This document shows, in pieces, positions 36,802-46,132 of a stretch of 64,000 bases of DNA. The stretch is from Kytococcus aerolatus (GTDB lineage: Bacteria; Actinomycetota; Actinomycetes; Actinomycetales; Dermatophilaceae). Where the stretch lies: contig NZ_FYEZ01000001.1 of the NCBI RefSeq assembly GCF_900187395.1, positions 124,001-188,000 of the forward strand, in the 5' to 3' direction. Each line of letters opens with the position of its first letter. Position 1 is the first letter of the stretch. The notes under the pieces were generated by a model. It searched no databases, was not told where the DNA came from, and worked only from the letters and a program-made list of their open reading frames with translations. A program made the translations under genes and the position numbers.

Positions 36802-38682
36802 ATGACGCAGGAGCGCCAGCTCGGGAGCCACTACACCTTGGGCGAGATGATCGGCCGCGGAGCCACTGGCCACGTGTACGCGGGGACCGACCGGGAGGGC
36901 AACGAGCTCGCCTTCAAGGTGCTGCGCGAGGAGCTCAGCGAGCAGGACCAGGTGGTCGACGCGTTCGTCACCGAGCGGCGACGTCTCCAGTCGATCCACT
37001 CCCCGCACGTGGTGCAGGTCCACGACCTCGTGGCCGAGCGCGACACCCTGGCCGTGGTCATGGAGCGCGTGCACGGGGGAGACCTGCGCCAGGCGTTGGC
37101 CCAGCGGGGCACCTACACCCCGCAGGAGGTCGCCACCCTGGGCGCCCAGATCGCCACCGGCCTGGACGCCGCCCACGCGGCCGGCATCGTCCACCGTGAC
37201 GTGAAGCCGGAGAACGTGCTGCTGGCGCGCACCCCCGAGGGCACCGTGGCGAAGATCACCGACTTCGGCATCGCCCAGATGGTCGAGAGCGCCCAGGCCA
37301 CCCGCACCACGATGATGAAGGGAACGGTCAACTACGCCGCGCCCGAGGTCATCAACGGCAGCCGGGGGACGGCGAAGACCGACGTCTACTCCCTGGGGAT
37401 CGCGCTGTACGAGATGACCTGCGGGGTGACGCCCTTCCAGGGCGCCACCACCACGGCCACCCTGCACGGCCACGCCGCGCTGCTCCCGGGCCGTCCCGAC
37501 GGTGTCCCGGACCAGCTCTGGACGGTCCTGTCGGCGATGATGGCCAAGGATCCCGACCATCGTCCCACGGCGGCGGAGGCCGCGGACCAGCTGCGGCAGC
37601 TCGCTCCCCAGCTGGCCGGGGTGATGGCGCTCACCCCGCTGACGACGCCTGTTCCCGGAACGCCCGTGCACGCGCCCGCGGCGAGCACCGTCCCGCTGCA
37701 GGAGACCCAGGTCATGCCACCGGTTCACCCGGCGCCGGCGCACACCGTGCCCCTCGCTGCTGGGGCGGTGGGTGCCGGAACCCTGGGCGCACCCTCCGCC
37801 GCCCACGCCGCATCCCCTGAGCAGCCCCGCAAGCGCGGCAGGGGCGGCTGCTTCCTGCTCGGAGCGGTGGGCGTGCTCCTGCTGGGCGCTGCGGCTGTCG
37901 GGGTGGGCATGGCCCTCAACGGTGACGACGAGGAGGCGCCGGAACCGGCCGCACCCGCACCCGCAGCCACCAGCGGCGCCACGGCCGGAGAGGCCCAGCC
38001 GTCGCAGGACCCGGAAGCCCAGACCCCCACGGATGAGGAGCCCACCGTCGAGAGCCCTGCCCCTGAGTCCACGGACCCGCAGGACCAGGCACCGACCGGG
38101 GCAGCCTCGGTGAGCGACACCCCGCAGACCGACACTCCGGAGGCCCCGAGTGCGGAGGCGCCGGCCACCCCGCAGGAGTCGGCGCCCGCGGCCACCGACT
38201 CTCCGGTGGAGAGCGCGGCCTCCACACCCGAGGAGTCCTCGCCGGCCGAGACCCGCGCGTCCACGAGCGGCGAGTCCGCGGACTGCGAGCCGATGAGCTC
38301 CGACGAGGCGATGTCCAGGCTCGCCGATGAGGTCGACACTGACAGCTGGTCAGCCGCCCGCGTCGACGACTCCTTGCTCGACCCCTGCACGACGCTTTCG
38401 GCGATCCACCTGGAGCGCCCGTCCGCCGGGGGACCCGACGACCCGGGGACCCACCAGGTCGCGCTGTTCAACGGTGAGAACGCCAAGGGGTGGACCTATT
38501 TCTTCGGCACCGACGCCGTCCCGCACATCTCCCGGACTTCCGACGACGAGCTGACCGTCCGCTACGTGCTGGAGGACGGCTCGACCGATGCCATCTCCAC
38601 CTTCCGGTGGGATTCCACGGCCAACGGCGGCCAGGGCAGGGTCGTCGCCGGCGGCGAGATCCCGACCGAGCTGAGGCAGTGA
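36802..38682 (+). CDS. membrane Ser/Thr protein kinase with LppP/LprE-like sensor domain
   Basis: The 626-residue protein has a Hanks-type kinase domain (GRGATGHVYAG about 18-28, Lys39, HRDVKPEN with Asp133, DFG 154-156). A proline-rich juxtamembrane segment, one membrane helix at about 349-372, a long Pro/Glu/Ser/Thr linker, and an extracellular ~100-residue domain with two cysteines follow. The extracellular part resembles LppP/LprE lipoproteins (ALFNGENAKGWTYFFGTD) rather than PASTA repeats. Its stop overlaps the start of an FHA-ABC exporter by one base, which suggests the exporter is its substrate, as for PknF and Rv1747 in mycobacteria. Confidence 0.9.
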   Translation: MTQERQLGSHYTLGEMIGRGATGHVYAGTDREGNELAFKVLREELSEQDQVVDAFVTERRRLQSIHSPHVVQVHDLVAERDTLAVVMERVHGGDLRQALAQRGTYTPQEVATLGAQIATGLDAAHAAGIVHRDVKPENVLLARTPEGTVAKITDFGIAQMVESAQATRTTMMKGTVNYAAPEVINGSRGTAKTDVYSLGIALYEMTCGVTPFQGATTTATLHGHAALLPGRPDGVPDQLWTVLSAMMAKDPDHRPTAAEAADQLRQLAPQLAGVMALTPLTTPVPGTPVHAPAASTVPLQETQVMPPVHPAPAHTVPLAAGAVGAGTLGAPSAAHAASPEQPRKRGRGGCFLLGAVGVLLLGAAAVGVGMALNGDDEEAPEPAAPAPAATSGATAGEAQPSQDPEAQTPTDEEPTVESPAPESTDPQDQAPTGAASVSDTPQTDTPEAPSAEAPATPQESAPAATDSPVESAASTPEESSPAETRASTSGESADCEPMSSDEAMSRLADEVDTDSWSAARVDDSLLDPCTTLSAIHLERPSAGGPDDPGTHQVALFNGENAKGWTYFFGTDAVPHISRTSDDELTVRYVLEDGSTDAISTFRWDSTANGGQGRVVAGGEIPTELRQ

Positions 38683-41027
38683 TGCACGACCCGGAGCACA
38701 CACATCCGATCGACCCCCAGCACACGGCGCCGACCGACTCGCAGCGCAGCGCGCAGCTTCCGCCGCTCGCGCTCGTCTCGCCCGCCGGTCGTTGGCACGT
38801 CGCCCCCACCCCCGAGGGCCTCGTCATGGGGCGCGGGGACGATGCCCGCATCCCCGTCACCGGCGACGGCATCTCCCGGCGGCACGCCCGCATCGGCCAC
38901 GACGGCGGGACCTGGTGGGTGGAGGACGCCGGGTCCTCCCAGGGCACCTTCGTGGACGGCGCCCGTGTCACGGCCCGCCGGCCGCTGCGCGATGGCGCCT
39001 CCCTGGCGCTGGGCCCCCACCGGCACCTGCGGGTCGCCATCGACACCCCGCAGGTGGCCCCGGAGCTGGCGCCCGGGCTGCGGCCCACGCACATCACCGG
39101 CAGCACGGTGGGGGCCGCGATCGGCGTGGTTCCCGGGCAGGTGCTGACCCTGGGGCGCAATGACGACAACGACGTGGTGGTCGACGACCTGCTGGCCAGC
39201 CGGCACCACGCCCGGGTGACCGCCACGGCGCACGGTCTGGAGCTCCACGACCTCGGGTCCCGCAACGGCACCTACGTGGACGGCCACCGCGTGGAGCACG
39301 CCCTCCTGCGGCCGGGGCAGCGCGTCAGCATCGGGCACGAGGAGTGGACGGTGCGGCCGGGCCAGCTCGTCCCGCGCGCCTCTGAGCAGCCGGTCACCTT
39401 CGCCGCCCGCTCGCTGCGGGTGCTGGACCGGAAGGGCAAGCCGCGCCTCAACGACGTCTCCTTCGAGCTGTCGCCGGGCTCCCTCGTGGCGGTCATCGGT
39501 CCTTCCGGGGCGGGGAAGTCCACCCTGCTCAACGCCCTGACCGGCGCCGTGCCCGCCACCAGCGGCACGGTGGAGTACGCGGGGCGGGATCTCTACGCCT
39601 CCTACGACGAGCTCAAGCAGCGCATCGGCATCGTGCCCCAGGACGACATCGTCCACCGGCAGCTCACGGTGCGCGCGGCCCTGGGCTATGCCGCCGAGCT
39701 GCGCTTCCCCGACGACTCCAGCGCCAGCGAGCGTCGTGCCGAGGTGGACCGGGTGATGGACGAGCTCGGCCTCCTCGACCACGCGACGAAGCGGATCGAC
39801 CAGCTGTCGGGCGGCCAGCGCAAGCGCGTGAGCGTCGCGATGGAGCTGCTCACCAAGCCCTCGCTGATCTTCCTGGACGAGCCCACCTCCGGCCTGGACC
39901 CGGGCATGGACCTGAGCCTGATGCAGAACCTGCGCAGGCTGGCCGACGAGGGCCGGACCGTCATGGTCATCACCCACTCCACGGAGAACCTGGCGCTGGC
40001 CGACCGTGTCTTCGCCCTGGCCCCCGGCGGGACGCTGGCCTACCAGGGGGCGCCGGAGGGGTTGAAGACCACGTTCGGTGCCACCACGATGCCCGAGGTC
40101 TTCCAGGCGCTCGCGGATCGGACCCGGGTGCACCAGCCGGCCTTCTCCGGGAGCGGCTTCTCCACCACGGTGTCCACCGACCCGGCCCACTCCGAGGCCC
40201 CGCGGCAGCAGTCGGCCTGGCGGCAGTTCAGCACCGTCGCCCGCCGCCAGCTGCGGGTGATGGCCTCGGACCCGGGTTTCCTGGCGCTCACGGCCCTCAT
40301 GCCGGTGGCGCTCGGGCTGCTCGCCTGGCTGGTGCCGGGGGAGCGGATCTTCGCCCCGCAGGGGCCGGGGGTGGAGCCCTCGTCCTCGCCCCTGCAGGTG
40401 CTCATGATCCTGACGCTGGGCGCGGCCTTCATGGGGGTCTCGGGCAGTGTCCGGGAGCTGGTGGGGGAGCGCCCGATCTTCGTCCGGGAGAACGCGGTGG
40501 GTCTGCGTCCCGGGGCCTACGTGACGGCCAAGCTGGTGCTCAACGCCGTGGTGGTGCTGCTGCAGTGCGCGGTGATGGTGCCGCTGGCCCTGTGGCGGAT
40601 CGGGACCCCGGACTTCCACCTGCTCGCCCCGAGCACGGTGGAGCTCACCCTGGCGATGTGGCTCTGCGCGGCGGCCTGCTCGGCCCTCGGGCTGGTCATC
40701 TCGGCCGTCACCCGCTCCAACGAGCAGGTCATGCCGGCGATGGTGGTCTCCATCATGCTGATGCTCGTGTTCAGCGGTGGGCTCTTCCCGCTGAACGGCC
40801 GCATCGGGCTGGAGCAGGTGGCCTGGTTGTCGCCCACCCGGTGGGGCTTCGCCATGGGGGCCAGCTCGGTGGACGTCCGGGGACTCACCGCCACCGCGGC
40901 CGCCGACCCCCTGTGGAAGCACGACCTGGCCGTGTACGTCGCCGGCGGCGTGGCGTGCCTGGCCCTGTACGTGGTGCTCGCCGGCCTGGCCTGGCTGGTC
41001 GTCGACCGCTCGGCTCGGCGGCGCTGA
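38682..41027 (+). CDS. FHA-domain ABC exporter (Rv1747-like)
   Basis: The 781-residue protein has two FHA domains (about 45-110 with GRGDDARIPV, ISRRHARIG and SSQGTFVDG; and about 150-215 with LGRNDDNDVVVDD, SRHHARV and SRNGTYVDG). An ABC domain (GPSGAGKST about 273-281, SGGQRKR, FLDEPTSGLD) and six C-terminal membrane helices follow. FHA domains bind phosphothreonine, so regulation by the upstream kinase is the natural inference. The mycobacterial counterpart exports lipid-linked products; the substrate here is unknown. TGATG couples it to the kinase gene. Confidence 0.93.
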   Translation: MHDPEHTHPIDPQHTAPTDSQRSAQLPPLALVSPAGRWHVAPTPEGLVMGRGDDARIPVTGDGISRRHARIGHDGGTWWVEDAGSSQGTFVDGARVTARRPLRDGASLALGPHRHLRVAIDTPQVAPELAPGLRPTHITGSTVGAAIGVVPGQVLTLGRNDDNDVVVDDLLASRHHARVTATAHGLELHDLGSRNGTYVDGHRVEHALLRPGQRVSIGHEEWTVRPGQLVPRASEQPVTFAARSLRVLDRKGKPRLNDVSFELSPGSLVAVIGPSGAGKSTLLNALTGAVPATSGTVEYAGRDLYASYDELKQRIGIVPQDDIVHRQLTVRAALGYAAELRFPDDSSASERRAEVDRVMDELGLLDHATKRIDQLSGGQRKRVSVAMELLTKPSLIFLDEPTSGLDPGMDLSLMQNLRRLADEGRTVMVITHSTENLALADRVFALAPGGTLAYQGAPEGLKTTFGATTMPEVFQALADRTRVHQPAFSGSGFSTTVSTDPAHSEAPRQQSAWRQFSTVARRQLRVMASDPGFLALTALMPVALGLLAWLVPGERIFAPQGPGVEPSSSPLQVLMILTLGAAFMGVSGSVRELVGERPIFVRENAVGLRPGAYVTAKLVLNAVVVLLQCAVMVPLALWRIGTPDFHLLAPSTVELTLAMWLCAAACSALGLVISAVTRSNEQVMPAMVVSIMLMLVFSGGLFPLNGRIGLEQVAWLSPTRWGFAMGASSVDVRGLTATAAADPLWKHDLAVYVAGGVACLALYVVLAGLAWLVVDRSARRR

Positions 41028-41033
41028 GCGGCC

Positions 41034-41348
41034 TCACTGCCGCGGGGCGTCGGCCACCTTGAAGTCCATGTTCACGTCGTCGCCGTCCACGGACTCGACG
41101 GTGACGGTGAGGTCGTAGGGGTCCATGGTCTCCGGCTTGAGCTCGCAGATGATCTGGGCACCTTCCTCGGCCTCGATGCCGCTGGGGCACTCGACCTCGA
41201 AGTCGTCGCGGTTGAGTTCCCCGCTCAGGCCTTCCTTGGCGGTCTTCTCCACGTCCTCCTGGCTCACCTCCTTGCCCCCGATGCTGCACCCGGCCAGCGG
41301 GAGCAGGGCGGCGGCGAGCAGGACGGACAGTGCGCGGCGTGCGGTCAT
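41034..41348 (-). CDS. DUF4333 lipoprotein
   Basis: The 104-residue protein has a lipoprotein signal peptide with lipobox LAGC (Cys21) and one DUF4333 domain, including the disulfide-capable cysteines in VECPSG and IICELKP. The family is common on the outer face of actinobacterial membranes; function unknown. It converges on the exporter gene with six bases between stop codons. Confidence 0.8.
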   Translation of the reverse strand: MTARRALSVLLAAALLPLAGCSIGGKEVSQEDVEKTAKEGLSGELNRDDFEVECPSGIEAEEGAQIICELKPETMDPYDLTVTVESVDGDDVNMDFKVADAPRQ

Positions 41349-41488
41349 GGTTTCCCCCAGGGTCACAAGATGTGGTTGGCCCCCACCGGTCCGGTGCGGA
41401 CGCGACCACCGTACGAGAGGGCACCCGGGTGAGGGAGCCCGTCCGCGGGTGGATTCTTCGGCCGTGGGCACCGGGGGGTGTCCTTCCC

Positions 41489-42193
41489 TCAGCCGCGGCC
41501 CAGGTCGGCCACGAGTCGCTCGGCCAGGGGAGTGGCCGAGGCCGGGTTCTGCCCGGAGTAGAGGGCACCGTCGACCACGACGTGCGGACGCATGGGCAGC
41601 AGCGCCTTGGAGTAGTCGACACCGGCCAGGCGCAGGCGGTCTTCCAGCAGCCAGCGGGCCTTCCACGCGAACGGGTTGGCGCGCTCCTCGAGGTTGGAGA
41701 AGCCGGTCATCCGGCGTCCGGCGAAGGGGTGGGTGCCGTCCTCCCGGCGGGCGGCCAGGACGGCGGCCGGGGCGTGGCAGATCAGCGCGAGCGGGCGCCC
41801 GGCCTCGAGGCGGCGGGTGAGCAGCGCCCCGGAGGTGGCGTCCACGGCCAGGTCCTCCATCGGGCCGTGCCCACCGGGGTAGAGCACCAGGTCGTACTCG
41901 GCCTCGTCCACCTCGCTGAGGGGACGGGGCGCGGCCAGGGCCGGGGCAATCCCGCCCAGGTAGGCGCGCACCTGCTCGCGTCTGGCCGGGAGGCCGCCCA
42001 TCAGGCCGAGGCTGAGCTCGTCCACGGTGGGGGCCACCCCGCCGGGAGTGGCCAGGGTGATGTCCCACCCGGCCTCGGTAAGCACCCGGTGGGGCTCGGT
42101 GAGCTCCTCGGCCCAGTAGCCGGTGGGGTGGACGGTCCCGTCCTTGAGCGTCCAGCCGTCGGCGGCGGAGAGGACGAACAGGGCGTGGCGCAT
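41489..42193 (-). CDS. DJ-1/PfpI family protein (Hsp31-like)
   Basis: The 234-residue protein has the glutamine-amidotransferase-like fold with nucleophile Cys139-His140 in ALICHAPAAVL, the acidic GYWAEEL at 25-31, and the long middle insertion typical of Hsp31/glyoxalase III types. Such proteins act as glyoxalases, deglycases or holdases. The context gives no further clue. Confidence 0.85.
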   Translation of the reverse strand: MRHALFVLSAADGWTLKDGTVHPTGYWAEELTEPHRVLTEAGWDITLATPGGVAPTVDELSLGLMGGLPARREQVRAYLGGIAPALAAPRPLSEVDEAEYDLVLYPGGHGPMEDLAVDATSGALLTRRLEAGRPLALICHAPAAVLAARREDGTHPFAGRRMTGFSNLEERANPFAWKARWLLEDRLRLAGVDYSKALLPMRPHVVVDGALYSGQNPASATPLAERLVADLGRG

Positions 42194-42385
42194 GGGTGCC
42201 TCCTGATGCGTGCGTGGGACCTTCGACGCTACGGGAAGAGGATGGGCGGCGCGTGGGCAAGGAGCACCATCGCGGCTCGCGGGGGAGGAGTTCTCTCTGT
42301 CCGTGACGGTCCGGGCGCATCCATCGACGCGGGATGGCGGAGGTCTACCGTGGAGGGAACGTCACCGATCCCCCGAGGAGGGCCC

Positions 42386-43495
42386 ATGAGCACCCAGATC
42401 CGCGCTCACGTCATCACCGAGCCGCAGGGCACGTTCCAGCTTCAGGAGGGTCTGGAGATCCAGGACCCGGCACCGGGTGAGGTGCTCGTGCGGTACACGT
42501 CGACGGGCCTGTGCCACACGGACCTGTTCGCGCGGGACGTCATGCACCAGCCGGACTCCGCGCCGGCGATCTACGGGCACGAGGGCACCGGCGTGGTCGA
42601 GCAGGTCGGTGAGGGTGTGCTGGAGTTCGCGCCGGGGGATCGTGTCTCGGCCTCGTACGCCTCGTGTGGCACCTGCCCGAACTGCCTGCGCGGCGCGCCG
42701 TTCCACTGCCTGTCGTTCAACGACGTGAACTTCGCCAGCACCCGACCGGACGGCACCCACAAGGTCTCGAAGGACGGTGAGCCGGTGGGGGCCAGCTTCT
42801 TCGGCCAGTCGTCCTTCGCCACCCACGGCCTGGTGAACGCACGTGACCTCGTGAAGGTCCCGGACTGGGTGACCCCGGAGGACGCGTATCTGCTCGGCCC
42901 GCTCGGCTGTGGCGTGCAGACCGGTGCCGGTGCGGTGCTCAACGTGCTCAAGCCGGCCCCGTCGGACTCGATCGTCGTCTCCGGCGTCGGGGCCGTCGGC
43001 ATCAGCGCGCTCATGGCGGCCGCGGCGTCGAACGTCGGCACGATCATCGCGGTGGACCTGCTGGACTCCCGCCTGGAGCTGGCCAAGGAGCTCGGCGCGA
43101 CCCACGTGATCAACGGTGGCTCCGGTGACGCGGCCGCGCAGGTGCAGGAGATCACCGGCGGGGGAGCGACGCACGCGTTTGACACCACAGGCGTGCCGCC
43201 GGTGCTGCAGGCCCTCGTGGAGGGTCTGGCCTGGGGCGGCAAGCTCGGCATCGTCGGTGCCCGCCCGGAGCAGATGCTGGACCTCATGCCGGTCATGCAG
43301 TTCGGCCGGTCGGTCATCGGGATCGTGGAGGGCCAGTCGGTGCCGCGCGTGTTCATCCCGCAGCTGCTCGAGCTGCGCCGCCAGGGCCTGTTCCCGCTGG
43401 AGCGGATCGTGACGACCTACCGCTTCGACGAGCTCGAGAAGGCGATCGAAGACACCGAATCCGGTGCGTCGCTGAAGGCTGTTCTCGTGCACTGA
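42386..43495 (+). CDS. zinc-dependent NAD(P) alcohol dehydrogenase (aryl/benzyl-alcohol type)
   Basis: The 369-residue medium-chain dehydrogenase has catalytic zinc ligands Cys43 and His65-Glu66, a structural zinc site with Cys94, 97, 100 and 108, and a Rossmann motif GVGAVG near 197-202. The layout fits benzyl/aryl-alcohol and related class III-like dehydrogenases. GAGGAGGG precedes the ATG and a TACCGT box lies about 40 bp upstream. A strong terminator follows, so it is a single-gene unit. Confidence 0.9.
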   Translation: MSTQIRAHVITEPQGTFQLQEGLEIQDPAPGEVLVRYTSTGLCHTDLFARDVMHQPDSAPAIYGHEGTGVVEQVGEGVLEFAPGDRVSASYASCGTCPNCLRGAPFHCLSFNDVNFASTRPDGTHKVSKDGEPVGASFFGQSSFATHGLVNARDLVKVPDWVTPEDAYLLGPLGCGVQTGAGAVLNVLKPAPSDSIVVSGVGAVGISALMAAAASNVGTIIAVDLLDSRLELAKELGATHVINGGSGDAAAQVQEITGGGATHAFDTTGVPPVLQALVEGLAWGGKLGIVGARPEQMLDLMPVMQFGRSVIGIVEGQSVPRVFIPQLLELRRQGLFPLERIVTTYRFDELEKAIEDTESGASLKAVLVH

Positions 43496-43498
43496 AAC

Positions 43499-43540
43499 GG
43501 CAGCCGGGGGGCGCCCCTTATGGCGGTCCCCCCGGCTGCC
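43499..43540 (+). terminator. intrinsic terminator of the alcohol dehydrogenase gene
   Basis: 13-bp perfect arms (43499-43511 and 43528-43540) begin three bases after the stop codon and enclose a 16-nt loop. Confidence 0.85.
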
Positions 43541-43616
43541 AGCCCCCCATCACCGAGGCCGACGTTCTGCACACCTCGCTTCCAGCACCTCCAAGATTGC
43601 CAGCCGTGGTGCACGC

Positions 43617-44426
43617 TCAAGTCCGGATGCCCCGGTGCCCCACGCTGCCCACCGGGCCGGTTCTCACCTGCGACACCTTGCGGACCCAGCGCATGGGGAC
43701 TGCATCGTGCGGGCGTCTGCGGGCAGACCCGAGTTTGGCAGCCTCCATCGGCCTCGCCGCTGCGAGCGAGGGCCGCCGTTTGGCCGCCTTCAGGTCATCG
43801 CGTCGTACCCAACCGGACCTGTTCCCAAGCTCCCGATGGCCACGAGGCACCCAAAGGCGGTCACCCACTAGCACTTCCTGCAGAAAGTTCAGGAGATCCA
43901 TCCGTCCTGCGGACTTCACTGCGCGCTCAGGCAGGAGCCACAGCACCTGAGCACCCAGTGCTTCACGTTTCTTCGTCCGCCTGTCGACGCCGGTCATCCA
44001 GCGCTGCACCTCGATCGACAAGGGGCGCTCGATACCCAGGTGAGTTTGCCGGGGAACCCAGACATCAGAATGTGAGGGATAGTGCTCACGCTCTGAGGTG
44101 ATGCCCACGGAGAGCAGTGCCTTGCGGATTCTCCGTTGCAACACCCGGTGCTCCTCGCTCATGGGGCCACCTCCAGCAGCGCCGCCAAATGCGTGTCCGC
44201 AGTTGCCTCCGGTGCCCCGCTTGTGACGCAAGAAGCGGGTGGCCCCTCGTTGAACCGGTCCCAAGGGCCGGCGACACCCCTCGTGCGGGCAGATCAGTCT
44301 GCCTCGATGCTCTCCGCACATGGAAGCCCAGTCGCGGTCGTTCTCCGTCCACAGGGCCCTCGGCAGCCATCGATCCCGCAGCTGGGCGTGGCGCTTGCCA
44401 CCACGGTCGTGCTCTGCGTGTCTCAT
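43617..44426 (-). CDS. CoiA-like protein with putative restriction-endonuclease fold
   Basis: The 269-residue protein resembles CoiA-family proteins: a Cys/His zinc-finger-like block (MCGEHRGRLICPHEGC, about 38-53), FLRHKRGTGGNCGHA, then EEHRVLQRRIRKAL and a possible PD-(D/E)xK core with SDVWV and IEVQRW. CoiA takes part in DNA uptake and recombination in some Firmicutes; in actinobacteria related proteins have no known role. I chose ATG 44426, but the frame is open upstream to a GTG at 44585, four bases after the crtEb stop. Runs of 10 G and 9 C lie 18-44 bp upstream of the ATG, within that open frame. Confidence 0.6.
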   Translation of the reverse strand: MRHAEHDRGGKRHAQLRDRWLPRALWTENDRDWASMCGEHRGRLICPHEGCRRPLGPVQRGATRFLRHKRGTGGNCGHAFGGAAGGGPMSEEHRVLQRRIRKALLSVGITSEREHYPSHSDVWVPRQTHLGIERPLSIEVQRWMTGVDRRTKKREALGAQVLWLLPERAVKSAGRMDLLNFLQEVLVGDRLWVPRGHRELGNRSGWVRRDDLKAAKRRPSLAAARPMEAAKLGSARRRPHDAVPMRWVRKVSQVRTGPVGSVGHRGIRT

Positions 44427-44443
44427 ACCCCAACCCCTACCTG

Positions 44444-44470
44444 CCCCCCCCCCGGCAACCTGGGGGGGGG
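44444..44470. repeat. paired C10/G9 homopolymer tracts upstream of the CoiA-like gene
   Basis: A run of 10 C (44444-44453) and a run of 9 G (44462-44470) are separated by 8 bases and can form a hairpin. Such runs are prone to slipped-strand length changes. They lie in the leader of the CoiA-like gene, or inside its frame if translation starts upstream. Confidence 0.9.
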
Positions 44471-44589
44471 ATACCCATCGGGCCGCCAGCAACTTGTGAA
44501 CAATCCGTAGAAGGAGAGCGATTCGCGCCACCTCAGTGCGCGGGAGGCCGGTCCCACGACGCCATCGAGAGTCTGCTCTGATCACCGGT

Positions 44590-45450
44590 TCAGGACGCCT
44601 GTGCGATCCCCGTTATTGTCACCGCCGCCCCAGCGGCGTAGTTCAGCCACAGGAAGCGGGTCCACCCGGCGTGGGCCTCCTCGCAGCGGTCGTCAGGAAG
44701 CCCAGCGAAAGGCGCGATGCTGGCCACGTAGACCAGCGGCACCACGGCCAACCAGGTCCAGGGCAGGGGAGTGGCGAGCATGAGCAGGGCCGCCAGCAGG
44801 TACAGGCCCACCGCCACACGCACCGTGCCCCGCGCCCCGAGCACCGTTCCGACCGACCCGATGCCCGCCTCCCGGTCGGCGCGGATGTCCTGCACCGAGC
44901 CGAAGGCGTGACTGGCCATCGACCAGGCGACGAAGGCCCCAAGTGCCGCCCAGCCCGCCGCCGGGACGGATTCCCCCAGCATGAGGGCACCCACCACGGC
45001 CGGTCCCACGAAGTGCGTGGCCGAGGTGATCGAGTCGAGGAAGGGCACCTCCTTGAACCGGAACGGGGGAGCGGAGTACGCCACCACGGCGAACATGCTC
45101 ACCACGAGAGCCAACCCGGACCACAGGCCTCCCGCCGCCAGGAGCATCCCGAGGAAGGGCAGACAGCTCAGGGCAGAGGCCCCGAGGGTGGGCCGATGGC
45201 TGCTGCGCTCAGCCAGCGCCCCCTCCACGCCGCCCTTGCGGGGGTTGAGCAGGTCCGACTCGTGGTCGAACACGTCGTTGATCCCATACATCGCCAGGTT
45301 GTAGGGCACCAAAAAGAAGACCACCCCGGCCCAGAACACCCAGTCCCGCCACGAGCCGCCGGAGAGCAGGTAGGCGAAGCCGTAGGGGTAGGCGGTGTTC
45401 ACCCAGCTGATCGGCCGGGAGGTCCAGAACAGCGTGCGCAGCAGGCTCAC
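44590..45450 (-). CDS. crtEb: lycopene elongase, UbiA-type prenyltransferase
   Basis: The 286-residue membrane protein has eight to nine helices and the two Asp-rich motifs of UbiA prenyltransferases, NDVFDHESD (about 58-66) and DIRADREAG (about 188-196). In C50 carotenoid pathways this enzyme adds C5 units to lycopene to give flavuxanthin. It is the last crt gene of the cluster and overlaps crtYf by four bases. Confidence 0.9.
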   Translation of the reverse strand: MSLLRTLFWTSRPISWVNTAYPYGFAYLLSGGSWRDWVFWAGVVFFLVPYNLAMYGINDVFDHESDLLNPRKGGVEGALAERSSHRPTLGASALSCLPFLGMLLAAGGLWSGLALVVSMFAVVAYSAPPFRFKEVPFLDSITSATHFVGPAVVGALMLGESVPAAGWAALGAFVAWSMASHAFGSVQDIRADREAGIGSVGTVLGARGTVRVAVGLYLLAALLMLATPLPWTWLAVVPLVYVASIAPFAGLPDDRCEEAHAGWTRFLWLNYAAGAAVTITGIAQAS

Positions 45451-45767
45451 GACTCATCGCCCCCGGACCGCCCCCAGCGCACCCAGAGCACCGGGAGCAG
45501 CACCGCCGCGGCCACCGTGTAGGCGAAGTCCTCCACCGGGGCCGTCCCGACGAACCACCCCGCCAGCGCCGCACCGTCGTAGCCCACGATGCCGGCGCGG
45601 ATGATCAGCGAGTCGAAGACCGCCGTGAAGACGCAGGAGATCGCCAGCGTGGCCGCGCCGAGCAGGAGGGTCCGCCGCCGGGCCGATGCGCCCAGCCCCC
45701 GCCACAGCACCGCGCTCACCGCGCCGACGAGGACGAGCACCGCGAAGTTCACCCACAGGTAAGTCAT
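45447..45767 (-). CDS. crtYf: C50 carotenoid epsilon-cyclase subunit CrtYf
   Basis: The 106-residue membrane protein has three helices and the lycopene-cyclase-domain motif APVEDFAYT near residues 76-84. Heterodimeric CrtYe/CrtYf cyclases close the rings of C50 carotenoids such as decaprenoxanthin and sarcinaxanthin. Its ATG overlaps the crtYe stop (ATGA). Confidence 0.88.
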   Translation of the reverse strand: MTYLWVNFAVLVLVGAVSAVLWRGLGASARRRTLLLGAATLAISCVFTAVFDSLIIRAGIVGYDGAALAGWFVGTAPVEDFAYTVAAAVLLPVLWVRWGRSGGDES

Positions 45768-46132
45768 CGGGCCACCTCCGGGGTGGGGGAGCGGTCCCCA
45801 GCTCGAGGGCCACCCTGGGAACCGCCGCCCAGCAGCCGCTCCAGCCCGGTGAAGAGCAGCATCGTGAAGTGGCACAGGAACCACAGGAAGAAGGGCTCCT
45901 CCAGGGTGAGCTCCGGCAGGAGGGTCACCCCGGTCTGCCACGGCCCGGGCCCGCGGAAGAAGATGCCCAGCTCGATGCAGAGCACATCCCAGGCCAGGAA
46001 CATCCCCACACCCACCGCCTGCACCGCGAGCGCCCGGGGCAGGTCGGCGAACAGGTACAGCCGCCAGCGCCGGTCGATGAGGAGCATGCAGCACTCCGTG
46101 GCGAGGATGGCCGCCAGGTAGAGCCCGGGCAT
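45764..46132 (-). CDS. crtYe: C50 carotenoid epsilon-cyclase subunit CrtYe
   Basis: The 122-residue membrane protein has three helices and the motif LTLEEPFFLWF near residues 76-86, the counterpart of the CrtYf PVEDF motif. It pairs with CrtYf. The ATG at 46132 shares one base with the crtI stop; a GTG three bases earlier is also possible. Confidence 0.88.
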   Translation of the reverse strand: MPGLYLAAILATECCMLLIDRRWRLYLFADLPRALAVQAVGVGMFLAWDVLCIELGIFFRGPGPWQTGVTLLPELTLEEPFFLWFLCHFTMLLFTGLERLLGGGSQGGPRAGDRSPTPEVAR

